The notes below the pieces were generated by a model. That model was given only the letters and a program-made list of their open reading frames with translations, was not told the DNA's origin and made no database searches. A DNA stretch of 64,000 nucleotides. Source: Glycocaulis abyssi. GTDB lineage: Bacteria; Pseudomonadota; Alphaproteobacteria; Caulobacterales; Maricaulaceae. Positions 7,496-16,141 of the stretch are shown here, piece by piece. The stretch lies in assembly GCF_041429775.1 (NCBI RefSeq), contig NZ_CP163421.1, positions 806,001 through 870,000 on the forward strand. Direction: 5' to 3'. The translations under genes were made by a program, and so were the position numbers. How positions within the stretch are numbered: the first letter of the stretch is position 1; every line of letters begins with the position of its first letter.

Positions 7496-9442
7496 ATGAG
7501 AATTTGGGTGCTTTCGCTGATCTGGCTTGGTCTCTTTTCCGGCGTGCTAGGCGCTACCGCCAGAGCCAATGAAAACCCACCGCTTCTTTCGTCGTTTTTC
7601 TCTGACGGGATGGTGATCCAGTACGGACAGCCGGTAACTCTCTGGGGGCATGCAGAGCCGCTCGCGGCGATTGACGTTTCGCTCAATACGCATCGCCAGG
7701 CCGTGACAGCCGACGCCGGGGGGCGCTGGGTTGCCACGTTTGAAGCGCTTGAGGGCGGCGATACGGTCGATCTCGCTGTACGAAGCGGAACACGCCAGGC
7801 GCGCGTCTCCGATGCCCGTGCCGGCGAAGTGTGGCTGTGCGCCGGACAGTCGAATATGGAATTTCCGGTCAGGCGGGCGCTCAACCCGGATACCGAGCTG
7901 GCATCAGCCAGTGATCGCGGGCTGCAACTGCTCTCCATTCCCCGGACCAGCCAGTTGCAGGCCATGCAAAGCCTGCCGGAAGGCACCGCATGGGTAGCAT
8001 CCACGCCGGAGACGGCGGCCAGGTTTTCGGCCATCTGCTACTTCTTCGGACGCGATAGGCGCGCGCAAACCGGGCTGCCGGTCGGCCTGATCGATGCGTC
8101 CTGGGGCGGCTCCCAGATCGAGGCGTGGATGAGCGCAGAGGCCCTGTACAACGCCGGTGTGGCGCAAGAGGGGCTGGACCTGCTGGAGCTCTATGTCAGC
8201 GATCCTCGGGCGGGCATGACCCGCTATGGCGATATCTGGGAGGCATGGTGGAGGGCCGGATCTGATCCGTCATTGCCATGGGAGGATGCCCCCGGACCGT
8301 GGGCGCCGGTGCCGGACTTTGCAGACTGGCGCGGCTGGGACGATGAGGCGATGCGCGGCCATCTCGGCATGGTCTGGTACCAGACCCGGTTCGATCTTTC
8401 CGCAGAACAGGCCGCCAGCCCGGCTACGCTCTCGCTTGGCGGAATCGATGAAATTGACGCTGTCTGGATCAATGGCCGCTTTCTGGCGGGGTCGTTCGGC
8501 TGGGGCACGCCGCGCACCTACACCATTCCAGCCGATATGCTCCGTTCCGGGCAGAACACGCTGAGCGTCAACGTATACAATAGCTGGGGTGCGGGCGGCA
8601 TGACCGGGCCGGCGGCTGACCTCGCTCTCAGCTTTGACGGCGCGCAAACGCTTCCGCTCGATACCGGCTGGAGCTATCAGCGCGTCGATCCCGCCCGCGG
8701 CGCGCCGCCAGCCATGCCGTGGCAGTCGATCGGCGGCCTTACCGGGCTTCACAATGGGATGATTGCACCGCTTGGTCCGGCGGGGCTCGCAGGCGTGCTC
8801 TGGTATCAGGGCGAGTCCAATACCGGCCGGCCGGAAACCTATGAAGCCTTGCTTGCGGCCCTGCTGACTGGCTGGCGCGGGCAGTTCGGGGCTGATTTGC
8901 CAGTCGCCGTAATCCAGCTGGCCAATTTTGGCCAACTGCGCGGCGAACCTGCGCCCTCTGGCTGGGCGGGCGTGCGCGACGCGCAGCGGCGCATCGCTGA
9001 AGCAGACCCGCTGACCGGGCTGGTGGTTGCCATTGATGTTGGTGACCGCTTCGACATCCATCCGCCCAACAAGCAGGCTGTGGCCCAGCGGGCCTTGCGG
9101 ACGGCGCGTTTTCTGGCGGGGGAGAGGATTCCGGCGCCCTGGGGGCCTCGTCCTTTGCGCGCAACCTCACAGGGTAACGCCATCCGCGTGGAGTTCGCGG
9201 CAGATGGGGCGTTGATGCTCGCTGGCGGCAATGTGGCCACGGGGTTCGAGCTATGCGATGAGGCGCTGACGTGCCGGTTTGTACCGGGGTATCTGGCTGG
9301 TCCGTCGTCGGTTCTTTTGGAGTCCGGGGCGGAACCGCGGCCGGTCCGGGTCCGCTTTGGCTGGGCCGATGCCCCGATCCTCAATCTTTATGATGAAGCT
9401 GGCTTGCCAGCTGGACCGTTCGAGCTTGAGATGCCGCCATAG
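7496..9442 (+). CDS. SGNH-type carbohydrate esterase (sialate O-acetylesterase-like)
   Basis: A 648-residue secreted esterase. The start at 7496 gives a signal peptide (MRIWVLSLIW...ATARA) and has GGGAGGG just upstream; in-frame codons back to 7079 are antisense to GH9 and rejected. Block I is VWLCAGQSNMEF with nucleophile Ser119. The GVLWYQGESN block follows in the second half. The Asp/His pair is Asp520 and His522 in RFDIHPPN. A jelly-roll, galactose-binding-like insert (GIDEIDAVWINGRFLAGS and following) splits the catalytic domain at about residues 300-380, as in many polysaccharide-cluster members of the sialate O-acetylesterase family. In this setting the likely substrate is acetylated xylan or xylo-oligosaccharide rather than sialic acid; that is inference from neighbours. 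Confidence 0.88.
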   Translation: MRIWVLSLIWLGLFSGVLGATARANENPPLLSSFFSDGMVIQYGQPVTLWGHAEPLAAIDVSLNTHRQAVTADAGGRWVATFEALEGGDTVDLAVRSGTRQARVSDARAGEVWLCAGQSNMEFPVRRALNPDTELASASDRGLQLLSIPRTSQLQAMQSLPEGTAWVASTPETAARFSAICYFFGRDRRAQTGLPVGLIDASWGGSQIEAWMSAEALYNAGVAQEGLDLLELYVSDPRAGMTRYGDIWEAWWRAGSDPSLPWEDAPGPWAPVPDFADWRGWDDEAMRGHLGMVWYQTRFDLSAEQAASPATLSLGGIDEIDAVWINGRFLAGSFGWGTPRTYTIPADMLRSGQNTLSVNVYNSWGAGGMTGPAADLALSFDGAQTLPLDTGWSYQRVDPARGAPPAMPWQSIGGLTGLHNGMIAPLGPAGLAGVLWYQGESNTGRPETYEALLAALLTGWRGQFGADLPVAVIQLANFGQLRGEPAPSGWAGVRDAQRRIAEADPLTGLVVAIDVGDRFDIHPPNKQAVAQRALRTARFLAGERIPAPWGPRPLRATSQGNAIRVEFAADGALMLAGGNVATGFELCDEALTCRFVPGYLAGPSSVLLESGAEPRPVRVRFGWADAPILNLYDEAGLPAGPFELEMPP

Positions 9443-9999
9443 GATTCACGCCTCAAGACCAGCGGACAGGGTCGATGCGCTTGCCGCTGCTCTCTCTTTG
9501 TCAACATTGGCACAATGAGGCTGAGAGGCGGTGTTGGAGCGAAGTTCGTTCAAGAATTGTGGAAATCTTGAACATCGGGGAGGTGCATAGTGGTGGCTGC
9601 GCACCACTTTTGAAAGCACCGGCTGTGAAGCCGATTTAGAATTATTGCCCGCTCTGAGTACAGAAATATTCAACGTCTTCCCCACGCACCAGCTTTTCGT
9701 CGCGCACCGGCCTCGCCAGCCCGGCGAGCGGAGCCATCGCGTAGCTCGGCGAGCCGGGCCTTACACCCGCTTTTTCCGACCGCGCGGCGTTGTAATTGGA
9801 GGCTGACTGATCAGTGTTGGAGCGATCCCCGAAGCACGATCAGCGGCAGCGACGCTGCAACATGCTCTGACACCAAGCACCGGGATGTCCTATCCCGCGA
9901 TAGAAAACGATATGTGTGGTTCAATCGATGGGCCCCTGTGGTGTGGAAATTCGCCAGCGGAGGGCTGGCGCACTCACACGAAACAGGTCCGTATAATGT
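9443..9999. other. 557-bp intergenic stretch without a supported gene
   Basis: I see no convincing gene here. A 79-codon minus-strand frame (9446-9685) has no recognisable motif, and a 31-codon minus-strand frame ending in DVEYFCTQSGQ near 9645 could be a gene remnant. An imperfect inverted repeat with GCCCGGC (9719-9725) and GCCGGGC (9753-9759) arms, with nested GAGC/GCTC, makes a plausible hairpin. The stretch marks the junction between the polysaccharide cluster and the stress block. Confidence 0.4.
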
Positions 10000-10425
10000 T
10001 CACGATTCTGAGACTGGCCACCGCGCGGCAGTCCAGATGATGAGCAGCGTGGCGATGATTTCGACCGACACGATGAACTGGTAGAATGGCGGGGACCCGA
10101 AAAGCGTCAACGCCTGGATCGCGGTGTAAATGGCCCCCAACAGCATGTTTAACCACCGGGAGGCATGTGACGGTAACATTGAGGACAAGAAGATCATGCT
10201 GGCCGGGATGGCCATGACCACTGCGACTCCAAGCAGGGTCAGGTCTGTAGCCTCTCCAAGCGGCCCCAGCGATCCGGCCGACATCTCGTCAATCATGCCG
10301 GGCGTGAACATGACAAGATAATCATTGTAGATGTACAGCGACATCAGGGATGCCCACAATAAAGACAACCTGACTGGGGCCGGTACGCGGACTTTTTCAA
10401 TGGACCGTTTGGCGTTCTTTTTCAC
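10000..10425 (-). CDS. DUF6326-like small membrane protein
   Basis: A 141-residue protein with four predicted membrane segments after a basic N-terminus (MKKNAKRSIEKVRVPAPVRL). The pattern LSLLWASLMSLYIYNDYL, then MFTPG, then AIPASMIFLSS and SRWLNMLLG resembles the DUF6326 family of uncharacterised four-helix membrane proteins; this match is from memory. No biochemical role is known to me. It is transcribed divergently from the adjacent LysR regulator, and such pairs usually mean that the LysR protein controls the neighbour. Confidence 0.7.
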   Translation of the reverse strand: MKKNAKRSIEKVRVPAPVRLSLLWASLMSLYIYNDYLVMFTPGMIDEMSAGSLGPLGEATDLTLLGVAVVMAIPASMIFLSSMLPSHASRWLNMLLGAIYTAIQALTLFGSPPFYQFIVSVEIIATLLIIWTAARWPVSES

Positions 10426-10498
10426 GATTCAGCCCTCTCGTTCACTGAAGGGTGCTTCAGCGGTTGGAGGTGTATCGTATCCATTCCTCTATGTATGG

Positions 10499-10510
10499 AA
10501 ATTGACAATT
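10499..10510. promoter_or_regulatory. Shared LysR-promoter motif AAATTGACAATT (copy 1)
   Basis: AATTG-A-CAATT is an odd-centred inverted repeat containing a TTGACA -35-like hexamer, 27 bases before the LysR start. The identical 12-mer occurs at 21254-21265 in front of the second LysR gene. It is the likely operator/promoter of the divergent pair; the ATTG-N-CAAT dyad is compatible with a LysR-type T-N11-A box. Confidence 0.6.
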
Positions 10511-10536
10511 TCTGTATAAATGCCATTCATTATTGA

Positions 10537-11457
10537 ATGGGATGGAAATCCGTCAGTTTCGACTGGAATCGCATGCGGGCCTTTCTCGTAACCGCGGAAG
10601 AGGGGTCTTTGTCAGCAGCGGCGCGCTCTCTCAATAGTTCGCAGCCCACGATTGGCAGACAGGTGTCCGCACTGGAGGATGAGCTTGGCGTGGCGTTGTT
10701 CGAACGGGTTGGCACCCGGCTGGAACTGACCGCGGCCGGGCTTGAGCTGGTGCAACATGCGCAGGCCATGAGTGATGCGGCAGCCCGCGCATCGCTGACC
10801 GCTTCGGGACAGTCGCAGGCTATCGAGGGCAGTGTGTGTATATCGGCGGGCGAGATGTTCGCCGGTCATGCGTTGCCGCCCATCATCGAGAAACTGCGCA
10901 GGCAGGAACCCGGTATAGAGATCGAAATCGTCGCATCGAACAGCACCAGTGATTTGCGGCGCCGTGAAGCGGATATCGCCTTTCGTGCTTTTCAGCCGTC
11001 ACACGCGGATATACGGCTGACGCATCCTGATCTGTTCGCGGAGAAAGTGTGTGATATGGCGAGCCGCTTTTACGCCTCGTCCGACTATCTCGAGAGAGCA
11101 GGCTATCCCCAGACCAGGGAAGCGCTGTGCGGGGCTGATTTTATCGATTTTGATGATACCGGCGCGTATCGCGGATATCTCAACCAGCTCGGTTTCAACC
11201 TCGCGCCTCGCAATTTTCCGGTGCGCGCGGAAAGCCATCTTCTGCAGTGGGAGCTTGCGAAGCAGGGTGTCGGCATTGTGACGACTCTGGAAATGATCGG
11301 TGATGCCGAACCCTCCATGCAGCGGGTTCTGCCGGACTTTGCGATGGTCCGTTCAATGTGGTTGGTGATGCACCGTGACCTGAAAACCAGCCGGCGCGTC
11401 AAAATGGTATTTGATTATCTCTACAGCGAGCTGAAGGCGATCTGCCCTGGCACCTGA
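10537..11457 (+). CDS. LysR-family transcriptional regulator (copy 1)
   Basis: A 306-residue LysR-type regulator. The N-terminal winged helix-turn-helix reads FDWNRMRAFLVTAEEGSLSA, followed by QPTIGRQVSALEDELGVALF (residues about 8-70). The rest is a periplasmic-binding-protein-like effector domain. It is clearly paralogous to the LysR gene at 21292 along the whole length, including NSTSDL-RREADIA and the C-terminal LKTSRRVKMVFDYL block. Divergent from the DUF6326 gene, which is its probable target. The GTAACC-bearing promoter of the next operon starts 24 bases after its stop codon. The effector is unknown. Confidence 0.9.
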   Translation: MGWKSVSFDWNRMRAFLVTAEEGSLSAAARSLNSSQPTIGRQVSALEDELGVALFERVGTRLELTAAGLELVQHAQAMSDAAARASLTASGQSQAIEGSVCISAGEMFAGHALPPIIEKLRRQEPGIEIEIVASNSTSDLRRREADIAFRAFQPSHADIRLTHPDLFAEKVCDMASRFYASSDYLERAGYPQTREALCGADFIDFDDTGAYRGYLNQLGFNLAPRNFPVRAESHLLQWELAKQGVGIVTTLEMIGDAEPSMQRVLPDFAMVRSMWLVMHRDLKTSRRVKMVFDYLYSELKAICPGT

Positions 11458-11481
11458 TGCCGGGGCGAGGGGCAGCAGGCG

Positions 11482-11509
11482 TGTAACCGAAAGCGCGTCT
11501 TGCACGAAC
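11482..11509 (+). promoter_or_regulatory. ECF sigma-F promoter P1 (TGTAACC-N16-CGAAC)
   Basis: TGTAACC at 11482-11488 and CGAAC at 11505-11509 are separated by 16 bases, 62 bases before the thioredoxin start. The same two boxes precede bufA (14867-14894) and the membrane gene at 19970 (19892-19918). GTAACC and CGAA boxes match the sigma-F promoter consensus known from Caulobacter, so the operon encoding the sigma factor appears autoregulated. Confidence 0.8.
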
Positions 11510-11571
11510 TGGCAGGTGCAAGCCGGTGCGCAAAGCCCGTACCGGCCGATCAACCGATTGGGAGACCTGCC

Positions 11572-11958
11572 ATGTTCATCAAGACCCTTGCTGCCGGCAC
11601 TATCGGCGCTTTTGCCCTGGCCACATCCGCGCTGGCCAACGAACCGTTCACGCAAGAGGCGTTTTCCGCGGCTCAGGCGCAGAACAAGCCGATCCTTGTC
11701 GAGGTCGCGGCCGACTGGTGCCCCACCTGCCGCCGTCAGGCCGCAGTGATTGGCTCCCTTCGAGATGAGCAGCGCTTCGACGGACTGGCTGTGTTCCGTG
11801 TGGATTACGACGATCAGCGCGATGTGGCCCGGCAGTTCCGCGCTACGACCCAGAGCACGCTGATCGTGTTCCGGGGGCAAAACGAGACCGGGCGCGCGGC
11901 CGGGATCACCAGCGAAAGCGATATCGCCGCCCTGATCGCCACGGCCTACGCCGACTAG
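11572..11958 (+). CDS. Periplasmic thioredoxin-fold protein
   Basis: A 128-residue exported protein with a signal peptide (residues 1-22, cleaved after ALA). It has a thioredoxin-like fold with active site WCPTC (Cys50, Cys53) in VEVAADWCPTCRRQ. An upstream in-frame ATG at 11500 lies between the promoter boxes and the ribosome site and would mask the signal peptide, so 11572 (after TTGGGAGA) is chosen. It probably accepts electrons from the CcdA-like membrane protein encoded next and reduces periplasmic disulfides or heavy-metal-damaged thiols. First gene of the sigma-F operon. Confidence 0.87.
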   Translation: MFIKTLAAGTIGAFALATSALANEPFTQEAFSAAQAQNKPILVEVAADWCPTCRRQAAVIGSLRDEQRFDGLAVFRVDYDDQRDVARQFRATTQSTLIVFRGQNETGRAAGITSESDIAALIATAYAD

Positions 11959-12001
11959 CGCAGAAAACGCTTCATCCCACACCCTGCCGGAGGCCTCGTC
12001 C

Positions 12002-12727
12002 ATGGGTCCTGAAAGCTATGTGTTCGGTTTCCTGGCCGGAACACTGTCCATTCTCTCGCCGTGTATATTGCCGCTGCTGCCCATCGTTCTGGGCGCAGCG
12101 GCCAGCAAGCATCGCTATGGGCCGCTGGCTCTGGCCGCAGGGTTGACCGTCTCGTTCACGGCTGTCGGCCTGTTCGTGGCCACCATCGGTTTTGCCATCG
12201 GGCTTGATGGCGAGATCGTCCGGCAGGGTAGCGGGGTATTGCTGGCGGCGGTTGGGCTGGTATTGCTGGTCCCGGTCTTTTCCGCCCGCTTTGCCACGGC
12301 GGCGGGTCCGGCCAGCAACTGGATCGAAAGCCGCCTTGGCGGTGTGGGCGATAATGAAGGCCTGGCTCCGCAATTTGCCATGGGGCTGGTACTGGGCACG
12401 GTCTGGAGCCCGTGTGTCGGGCCGACGCTGGGCGCTGCCTCGCTGCTCGCCGCGCAAGGCCAGTCGCTTGGGCAAGTGGGTCTCGTCATGCTGCTCTTCG
12501 GCCTCGGCGCTGCCCTGCCGCTGGCGATTATCGGGCTCGCCTCGCGCGAGGTTCTGATGAAATGGCGCACCCGCATGCTGGCTGCCGGTTCGATGGGCAA
12601 GATGCTGCTCGGCGGCTTCCTGCTACTGATCGGCGTTCTCGTCGCGACCGGCATGGACAAGGCGCTGGAAGCCTGGCTGGTCGAGCTGTCGCCCGAATGG
12701 CTCACCCGGCTGACCACCAGCCTGTGA
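12002..12727 (+). CDS. CcdA/DsbD-like transmembrane thiol electron carrier
   Basis: A 241-residue membrane protein with six predicted helices and the CcdA/DsbD transmembrane arrangement: LSPCILPLLPIVLG with Cys21, and WSPCVGP with Cys138. In the family these two cysteines carry electrons from cytoplasmic thioredoxin across the inner membrane to a periplasmic thioredoxin-fold partner, here very likely the product of the gene 43 bases upstream. Coexpression with an ECF sigma factor and bufferin genes suggests a thiol-maintenance role under metal stress. Confidence 0.87.
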   Translation: MGPESYVFGFLAGTLSILSPCILPLLPIVLGAAASKHRYGPLALAAGLTVSFTAVGLFVATIGFAIGLDGEIVRQGSGVLLAAVGLVLLVPVFSARFATAAGPASNWIESRLGGVGDNEGLAPQFAMGLVLGTVWSPCVGPTLGAASLLAAQGQSLGQVGLVMLLFGLGAALPLAIIGLASREVLMKWRTRMLAAGSMGKMLLGGFLLLIGVLVATGMDKALEAWLVELSPEWLTRLTTSL

Positions 12728-12870
12728 GCTGCGCGCTCAACACGATGTGATCTGGAGAGTGAACGATTATGCTGGCCGTTGCCGTCCCATCGCCTAGTCT
12801 GCCACGTGTGTCGGTGGCACGCAGTGCGCGCGCCTCGGGCGCCGCCGGGCAGGCATGCGGGGAGAAGGCC

Positions 12871-13428
12871 GTGACGAGCGAGGCTGATGCCAAGCTGAGG
12901 GCGCTGATGGTGCTTGCCCAGGCCGGTGACAAGGCGGCCTATCGCAGCGTGCTCGACACCGCGCGGGCGCAGCTCGCAGCCTATTTCCGTTACCGCCTGA
13001 AGGAAGATCCGGCCAGCGCGGACGATCTCGTGCAGGAAACCCTGATCGCCATTCACACCAAACGCGCCACCTATGATGCGCGCCATCCCTTCATGCCCTG
13101 GCTGTACGCCATCGCGCGCTACAAGCTGATCGACCATTACCGGCGCTACCGTTTGCGGCGTACCGAACCGGAGGAGGTTGCGGGCGGCATTGCCGATGAA
13201 ACCGACGATACCCGCGCGGCGATGGCCCGGCTCGATCTGGAGACACTGCTTGCCCGCCTGCCTGCCGGTCAGGCCGAGGCCATACGCCGGACGAAGCTCA
13301 ACGGGCAAAGCGTCAGCGAAACCGCCAGCGCCATGAATATCAGCGAGTCCCTCGTGAAGGTGAATGTGCATCGCGGCCTGAAAGCGGCAGCATCCCTGGT
13401 GGGACTGAAACAGGTGGACCGGTCATGA
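12871..13428 (+). CDS. sigF: ECF sigma factor, SigF type
   Basis: A group IV (ECF) sigma factor with region 2 (FRYRLKEDPASADDLVQETL, then PFMPWLYAIARYKLIDHYRR) and region 4 (LPAGQAEAIRRTKLNGQSVS, then SESLVKVNVHRGLK). I chose the GTG at 12871, preceded by GGGGAGAAGG, which gives 185 residues as usual for SigF; an in-frame ATG at 12769 would add 34 residues of low-complexity sequence. Its gene overlaps that of an NrsF-type anti-sigma factor by 4 bases. It should direct RNA polymerase to the three TGTAACC-N15/16-CGAAC promoters in this block. In Caulobacter the homologue responds to copper, cadmium and chromate-type stress. Confidence 0.88.
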   Translation: MTSEADAKLRALMVLAQAGDKAAYRSVLDTARAQLAAYFRYRLKEDPASADDLVQETLIAIHTKRATYDARHPFMPWLYAIARYKLIDHYRRYRLRRTEPEEVAGGIADETDDTRAAMARLDLETLLARLPAGQAEAIRRTKLNGQSVSETASAMNISESLVKVNVHRGLKAAASLVGLKQVDRS

Positions 13429-14060
13429 CGCGTCTTATCGATGAACTTGTTGATGGACTCGAACCGGCTCCTTCACGTCCGGCCATTGCCATATTCGGTC
13501 TGCCGCTGGCAGTGGCAGCGCTTTTGCCGCTGGCCGCGATCGTCTTCTATTACGGCTTGCGTCCGGATATGGGCAGCGCCCTTATGGCCATGCCCTTCTG
13601 GATCAAGCTGGCCCTGCCGGCCATTCTGGTGGCCGCGGCAGGTGTTGCGCTCGCGCACCTGTCACGCCCCGGCACACCGGCCGGACCCGGCCTGGTGATC
13701 GCGCTGGCCGCCATGGCCATCTTCGCCTTGGCGGGCCTTGCCAGTCTTGCCAGCCTGCCCGCCGAGACGCGCCTGCCTGTTCTGTTCGGTCAGTCCTGGC
13801 AGAAATGCCTGATGAGCGTGGGCGCGTTCGGACTGGCCTTCCTTGCAGGCGGGTTCTGGGCGCTGCGGCGTATGGCGCCGGTACGACCGCACCTTGCCGG
13901 ATTTGCGCTGGGCCTGGTGGCCGGTGGGCTGGCTGCCGCGCTCTACTCGCTGGCCTGCAATGAGGACGCCCTGCCATTTATCGCTAGCTGGTACCAGCTA
14001 GGCATACTGGCCGTCGCAGGGATGTCCACCCTGATCGCACCGCGCATCGCGCGCTGGTAG
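13425..14060 (+). CDS. nrsF: NrsF-type membrane anti-sigma factor (DUF1109)
   Basis: A 211-residue integral membrane protein with six predicted helices after a short cytoplasmic N-terminus (MTRLIDELVDGLEPAP), the layout of DUF1109/NrsF anti-sigma factors. Two cysteines, Cys128 (SWQKC) and Cys178 (SLACNED), correspond to the two conserved cysteines that NrsF needs to sense heavy metals. It would hold SigF inactive at the membrane until stress. The ATGA overlap with sigF implies translational coupling. Confidence 0.88.
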   Translation: MTRLIDELVDGLEPAPSRPAIAIFGLPLAVAALLPLAAIVFYYGLRPDMGSALMAMPFWIKLALPAILVAAAGVALAHLSRPGTPAGPGLVIALAAMAIFALAGLASLASLPAETRLPVLFGQSWQKCLMSVGAFGLAFLAGGFWALRRMAPVRPHLAGFALGLVAGGLAAALYSLACNEDALPFIASWYQLGILAVAGMSTLIAPRIARW

Positions 14061-14098
14061 GGCGTGTCGGCCAACTCGGGCAAGGAAAGGCAAAGCCC

Positions 14099-14845
14099 AT
14101 GACCAATTCGCCCGATACACATCCTGCGGCTGTAGAAAATGTCTACGCGCATGCCGGGCTGAAGGCGGTTTTTATCAACTGCACACTCAAACCGCCCGCA
14201 GAGCTTTCCCATACCGGCCTTTTGATGGAGGCGTCAGCGAAAATCATGCGCAAGGCGGGCGTCAGTGTGGACCTTATCCGTCCGACTGCGCATGCCATCG
14301 CGCCGGGCGTGCAGCCCGACATGACAGAGCATGGCTGGACCCGCGATGACTGGCCGGAACTCTGGCCGCGCATCCTTGCCGCCGACATTCTGGTGATCGG
14401 CACCCCGATCTGGCTGGGTGAGGAGTTTTCTCTCTGCCGCCTGATTATCGAACGCCTCTACGCCATGTCGGGAGAGCTCAATTCCAGCGGTCAGTCCATC
14501 TATTATGGCAAGGTCGGCGGTTTGGTGGTGACCGGTAATGAGGACGGTATCAAGCACTGCGCGATGTCGGTGCTCTATGCGCTGGGCCATCTGGGCTACA
14601 CCATCCCGCCCCAGGCCGATTGCGGGTGGATTGGCGAGGCCGGACCCGGGCCCAGCTATGGAGATGACGGCGCCGGGTTCGACAACGACTTCACCCGGCG
14701 CAACACCACGATAATGACGTGGAACCTCATGCACATGGCGAATCTGCTCAAACAGGCAGACGGCCTGTCGTCTATGGGCAATGACCGCCGCGCCTGGCAG
14801 CAGGGTCACCGTTTCGGTTTCGAGAACCCCGAATACCGGTCCTGA
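14099..14845 (+). CDS. NAD(P)H-dependent FMN reductase / flavodoxin-like protein
   Basis: A 248-residue cytoplasmic flavodoxin-fold protein. The phosphate-binding start is VFINCTLKP, followed by ILVIGTPIWLGEEFSLCRL (the flavin-contacting TPIW loop) and KVGGLVVTGNEDG. It resembles the NADPH-dependent FMN reductase/NAD(P)H dehydrogenase group; the exact electron acceptor cannot be read from sequence. It lies 38 bases after nrsF and before the bufferin promoter, so it is the last gene of the P1 operon. A quinone- or disulfide-reducing role in metal stress is inference. Confidence 0.75.
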   Translation: MTNSPDTHPAAVENVYAHAGLKAVFINCTLKPPAELSHTGLLMEASAKIMRKAGVSVDLIRPTAHAIAPGVQPDMTEHGWTRDDWPELWPRILAADILVIGTPIWLGEEFSLCRLIIERLYAMSGELNSSGQSIYYGKVGGLVVTGNEDGIKHCAMSVLYALGHLGYTIPPQADCGWIGEAGPGPSYGDDGAGFDNDFTRRNTTIMTWNLMHMANLLKQADGLSSMGNDRRAWQQGHRFGFENPEYRS

Positions 14846-14866
14846 CGCAAAAAATGCGGCCCGGCG

Positions 14867-14894
14867 TGTAACCCTTCCTCCTACCGGTGCGAAC
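14867..14894 (+). promoter_or_regulatory. ECF sigma-F promoter P2 in front of bufA
   Basis: TGTAACC (14867-14873) and CGAAC (14890-14894), spacing 16, lie 56 bases before the bufA start. The boxes and spacing equal those of P1, so the bufferin operon should be activated together with the sigma operon. Confidence 0.82.
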
Positions 14895-14950
14895 AGACAG
14901 GTGTGACCCGGTGCGGTCACATTCTGTCCAACACCGGAGGAGACACTCCC

Positions 14951-15235
14951 ATGAAGTTTACTCACGCTCTGTTCGCGGCTGCAGCAGCTACCACGCTTGG
15001 TGCAGCAGCGGCTCACGCTGACGAAGAAATGCCAAACGAAGACGGTATGGAGCGCTGCTACGGCATCGCTCTGGCCGGCGAAAATGACTGCGCGGCCGGT
15101 CCCGGCACGACGTGCGCGGGCACTTCCACGGTCGATTTCCAGGGCAATGCCTGGACGCTGGTCCCTGAGGGCACCTGCGAGGACATCCAGACGCCGTACG
15201 GCCCGGGCTCGCTCGAAGAGATCGAGCGTCCGTAG
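14951..15235 (+). CDS. bufA1: Bufferin precursor peptide BufA (DUF2282)
   Basis: A 94-residue exported precursor. The signal peptide is residues 1-23 ([20 protein letters not shown], cut after AHA). Four cysteines follow at 36, 47, 55 and 76 in [24 protein letters not shown] and EGTCEDI, the spacing of DUF2282/BufA1 bufferins. In known bufferins the MNIO enzyme converts two central cysteines to thiooxazoles and the remaining two form a disulfide; the matured product binds copper in the periplasm. GGAGGAG is nine bases upstream of this ATG; an upstream in-frame ATG at 14903 would mask the signal peptide. First gene of the P2 operon, next to bufB and bufC. Confidence 0.92.
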   Translation: MKFTHALFAAAAATTLGAAAAHADEEMPNEDGMERCYGIALAGENDCAAGPGTTCAGTSTVDFQGNAWTLVPEGTCEDIQTPYGPGSLEEIERP

Positions 15236-15253
15236 TCCGCAGCAGCTTTCCGG

Positions 15254-16141
15254 ATGCATCTCATGGTTCATCATCCCCCCGCGATGACCGGTCCTTATCC
15301 CCCCAGTGCCGGGATCGGTTTGAAGCCCGCCCATTACCGTGACGTCCTGTCCGTTAATGCGTCCGGTTTCTGGGTCGAGGTGCATCCGGAAAACTACATG
15401 ACGCCCGGCGGGCCGCGCCATCAATGGCTGGCCGCCATCCGCGAGGCACATCCGTTATCCCTTCACGGTGTGGGCCTGTCTCTTGGTGGCCTTGACCGGC
15501 CCAGCCGGGCGCATTTGCGGGCCCTGCGCCTGCTTGCCGAGCGTTATGCGCCTTTCGAGATCTCCGAGCATCTTGCCTGGTGCGCACACGACGGCGAGCA
15601 CTTCGCCGATCTTCTGCCGCTTCCCTATACACAGGCCGCGCTGAAACGCTTCTGCGAGCATGTGGACGAGACCCAGGAGGCGCTCGGGCGGCGCATACTC
15701 ATCGAAAACCCGGCGCTTTATGTGGCGCTGAACGGCGAGATGGGTGAGGCCGAGTTCCTCGCCGAAACCGTGCGGCGCACCGGGTGCGGACTGCTGCTGG
15801 ATGTGAACAATGTCCATGTCACCGCGCACAATACCGGCCGCGACCCTTACGCCTTCATCAATGATCTGCCCGCCGCCGCGATTGGCGAGATTCACCTCGC
15901 CGGACACGCTCCCGATACGCGCGAACCCGGCCTTTTGATCGATACGCATGGCGCGTCCATCTCCGGGGAGGTCTGGGCATTGTATGCAAAGGCACTCGAC
16001 CGGTTCGGGGCCGTGCCCACGCTTATCGAGCGCGACAATGACATCCCGCCCTTCGCTGATCTCATGGCCGAGCGCAACCGCGCTGCCGGGATGATGATGG
16101 CGGTACGTGCTGCAACACACCGTGAGGCAGCTCATGTCTGA
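15254..16141 (+). CDS. bufB1: MNIO-family RiPP-modifying enzyme BufB (DUF692)
   Basis: A DUF692 multinuclear non-heme iron oxygenase, up to 295 residues. The barrel signatures are visible in order: GFWVEVHPENY, LSLHGVGLSLGG, ISEHLAWC, RILIENPALYVALNGEMGEA, LLLDVNNVHV, IGEIHLAGHA, LIDTHGASISGEVWALY and ERDNDIP. The His, Glu, Asp and Asn residues in them form the iron sites. It should install thiooxazole groups on BufA cysteines in the cytoplasm before export. The start is uncertain between ATGs at 15254, 15263 and 15284; none has a strong ribosome site, and translational coupling to bufA 18 bases upstream is likely. Confidence 0.93.
   Translation: MHLMVHHPPAMTGPYPPSAGIGLKPAHYRDVLSVNASGFWVEVHPENYMTPGGPRHQWLAAIREAHPLSLHGVGLSLGGLDRPSRAHLRALRLLAERYAPFEISEHLAWCAHDGEHFADLLPLPYTQAALKRFCEHVDETQEALGRRILIENPALYVALNGEMGEAEFLAETVRRTGCGLLLDVNNVHVTAHNTGRDPYAFINDLPAAAIGEIHLAGHAPDTREPGLLIDTHGASISGEVWALYAKALDRFGAVPTLIERDNDIPPFADLMAERNRAAGMMMAVRAATHREAAHV

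Noticed and set aside
9446-9685. 79-codon minus-strand frame in the 557-base intergenic stretch
   Set aside because: No motif, no signal peptide and no clear ribosome site; composition is not distinct from random frames.
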